Part shown: piece after piece, positions 15,302 to 15,745 of the stretch
Layout: each line of letters starts with the position of its first letter
How positions within the stretch are numbered: position 1 is the stretch's first letter
Assembly (NCBI GenBank): GCA_025357775.1
Contig: JANXOQ010000093.1
Location: forward strand, 1-15,745
Source of the DNA: Ferruginibacter sp.
GTDB taxonomy: Bacteria; Bacteroidota; Bacteroidia; Chitinophagales; Chitinophagaceae
Direction of reading: 5' to 3'
Length of the DNA stretch: 15,745 nt
Position numbers and translations under genes: made by a program
Notes under the pieces: generated by a model
Database searches by the model: none
What the model saw: the letters and a program-made list of their open reading frames with translations, nothing else
What the model was told of the DNA's origin: nothing

Positions 15302-15355
15302 AAAGTGAAAAGCAAATAAAAATTTACATGGTAAATTTTATTTGCTTTTTACTTT
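15302..15355. repeat. Long inverted repeat overlapping promoter-like site 4
   Basis: The left arm (15302-15327, beginning AAAGTGAAAAGC) is nearly the exact reverse complement of the right arm (15331-15355, ending GCTTTTTACTTT). There is one bulged A and one mismatch around an ATG loop. The right arm contains both motif boxes and, after ATTTGC, a run of T. It could act as an intrinsic terminator for the 14249 gene, as an operator-like palindrome, or as both. Confidence 0.6.
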
Positions 15356-15356
15356 A
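15328..15356 (+). promoter_or_regulatory. Bipartite promoter-like site 4 (ATGGTAAATT-N14-CTTTA)
   Basis: ATGGTAAATT (15328-15337) plus CTTTA (15352-15356) at exactly 14 nt spacing, 20 nt before the ATG at 15377. It shares 17 identical bases (ATGGTAAATTTTATTTG) with site 3. Confidence 0.6.
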
Positions 15357-15376
15357 GTAACAAAAAAACTAATAAT

Positions 15377-15745
15377 ATGAAACCTAAATTATTGTTATGG
15401 TTAATAGAAAGATTACCATTTGCTTTTTTTAAAAAGAAAACCGAGAATGCTGTTGTAAAAACCGCTGCAGAAAAAACAGTAGCTGGCCTTGCGCTAGCAA
15501 AGTCAATTAAGGAGTCTTCAAAAGCTTTTGAACAGACAGCTACAAGATATTTTAAATCTTCAGATAGTACAATATCTACAGCAGTCCTTAACGCATCAAA
15601 TGGTCAACTCCACCCAAATAGTGCAGCAGTTTTATATGCACAAATGAAAGTAAATAACCAACCTATTATACAGGCTTACGGCCAATTAATAAAGCCAATT
15701 ACCAAATTGAAGGAGAAGGGTGCAATTACTAACGCAGACTATGAA
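15377..15745 (+). CDS. Unknown protein, second tandem paralogue, 3' truncated by window edge (123 codons visible)
   Basis: The frame is open from ATG 15377 to the last base. It begins with MKPKLLLWLIERLPFAFFKKK, a hydrophobic/amphipathic leader followed by lysines, then an Ala/Lys-rich helix. The visible part aligns with the 14249 product: YFKSSDSTISTAVL against FLLSRTDTTVSEAIL, LHPNSAAVLYAQM against LHPNQATGLYEEM, and IKPITKLKEKGAITNADYE against IEPIKSLLKQGLINADQYK. It is therefore a tandem duplicate with a different N-terminal region. Motif site 4 lies upstream, so it probably has its own transcript. Function unknown. Confidence 0.82.
   Translation, partial: MKPKLLLWLIERLPFAFFKKKTENAVVKTAAEKTVAGLALAKSIKESSKAFEQTATRYFKSSDSTISTAVLNASNGQLHPNSAAVLYAQMKVNNQPIIQAYGQLIKPITKLKEKGAITNADYE

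Noticed and set aside
1931..15745. Assignment to a known secretion or contractile injection system
   Set aside because: No sheath, tube, baseplate, AAA+ ATPase or other hallmark gene is present. The shared leader is only suggestive.

Overview
The window is strongly A+T-rich, has few recognisable Shine-Dalgarno sequences, and includes a small secreted protein whose signal peptide ends in ...FSSFGQS, a common Bacteroidota pattern. A member of the Bacteroidota is the best guess; genus cannot be read from the sequence. No rRNA, tRNA, CRISPR array, transposase, integrase or phage structural gene was recognised.

Layout. (1) Positions 2-1865: two envelope genes in an apparent operon, a 5'-truncated OafA-type membrane acyltransferase and a membrane-anchored M23 (LytM) peptidase. 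(2) 1931-5148: three tightly spaced genes of unknown function. The first two share a beta-rich C-terminal domain and the third overlaps the second by ATGA. (3) 5284-5910: a bPH2 membrane protein with a C-terminal SHOCT motif, starting at TTG. (4) 5985-6634: a small secreted-protein gene that appears broken by a single frameshift. (5) 7048-12358: an unknown protein with hydrophobic segments and about 2.4 copies of a ~74-residue C-terminal repeat, followed by three paralogues of about 380 aa. (6) 12556-13925 on the minus strand: two unknown genes in an operon. (7) 14249 to the window end: two tandem paralogues, the second cut by the window edge.

Most interesting signal. The decamer ATGGTAAATT occurs at least five times, always between genes and always oriented toward the next gene. 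It lies 49-69 nt before the start codon of the first gene of five transcription units (1931, 7048, 13925 minus, 14249, 15377). In four of the five a CTTTA/CTTTG box follows after exactly 14 nt, and in the fifth a CTTTT box follows after 16 nt. This looks like a dedicated promoter or regulator site. I did not find it before the recognisable bPH2 gene.

The genes it precedes, plus those downstream in the same units, have no family I recognise. Six of them from apparently different families begin with the same kind of short amphipathic helix (M-x(0-2)-K-hydrophobic..., e.g. MKKLFDLLLNQLR, MNKLLQLLIRELE, MRNKLLNGIIKYLE). Several also carry a short SHOCT-like helix-turn motif (LxxxGxIxxxxY). My inference is that this is one co-regulated, duplicating gene island whose cytosolic or secreted helical proteins may share a targeting or assembly leader. 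Its biochemical role cannot be assigned from the sequence alone.
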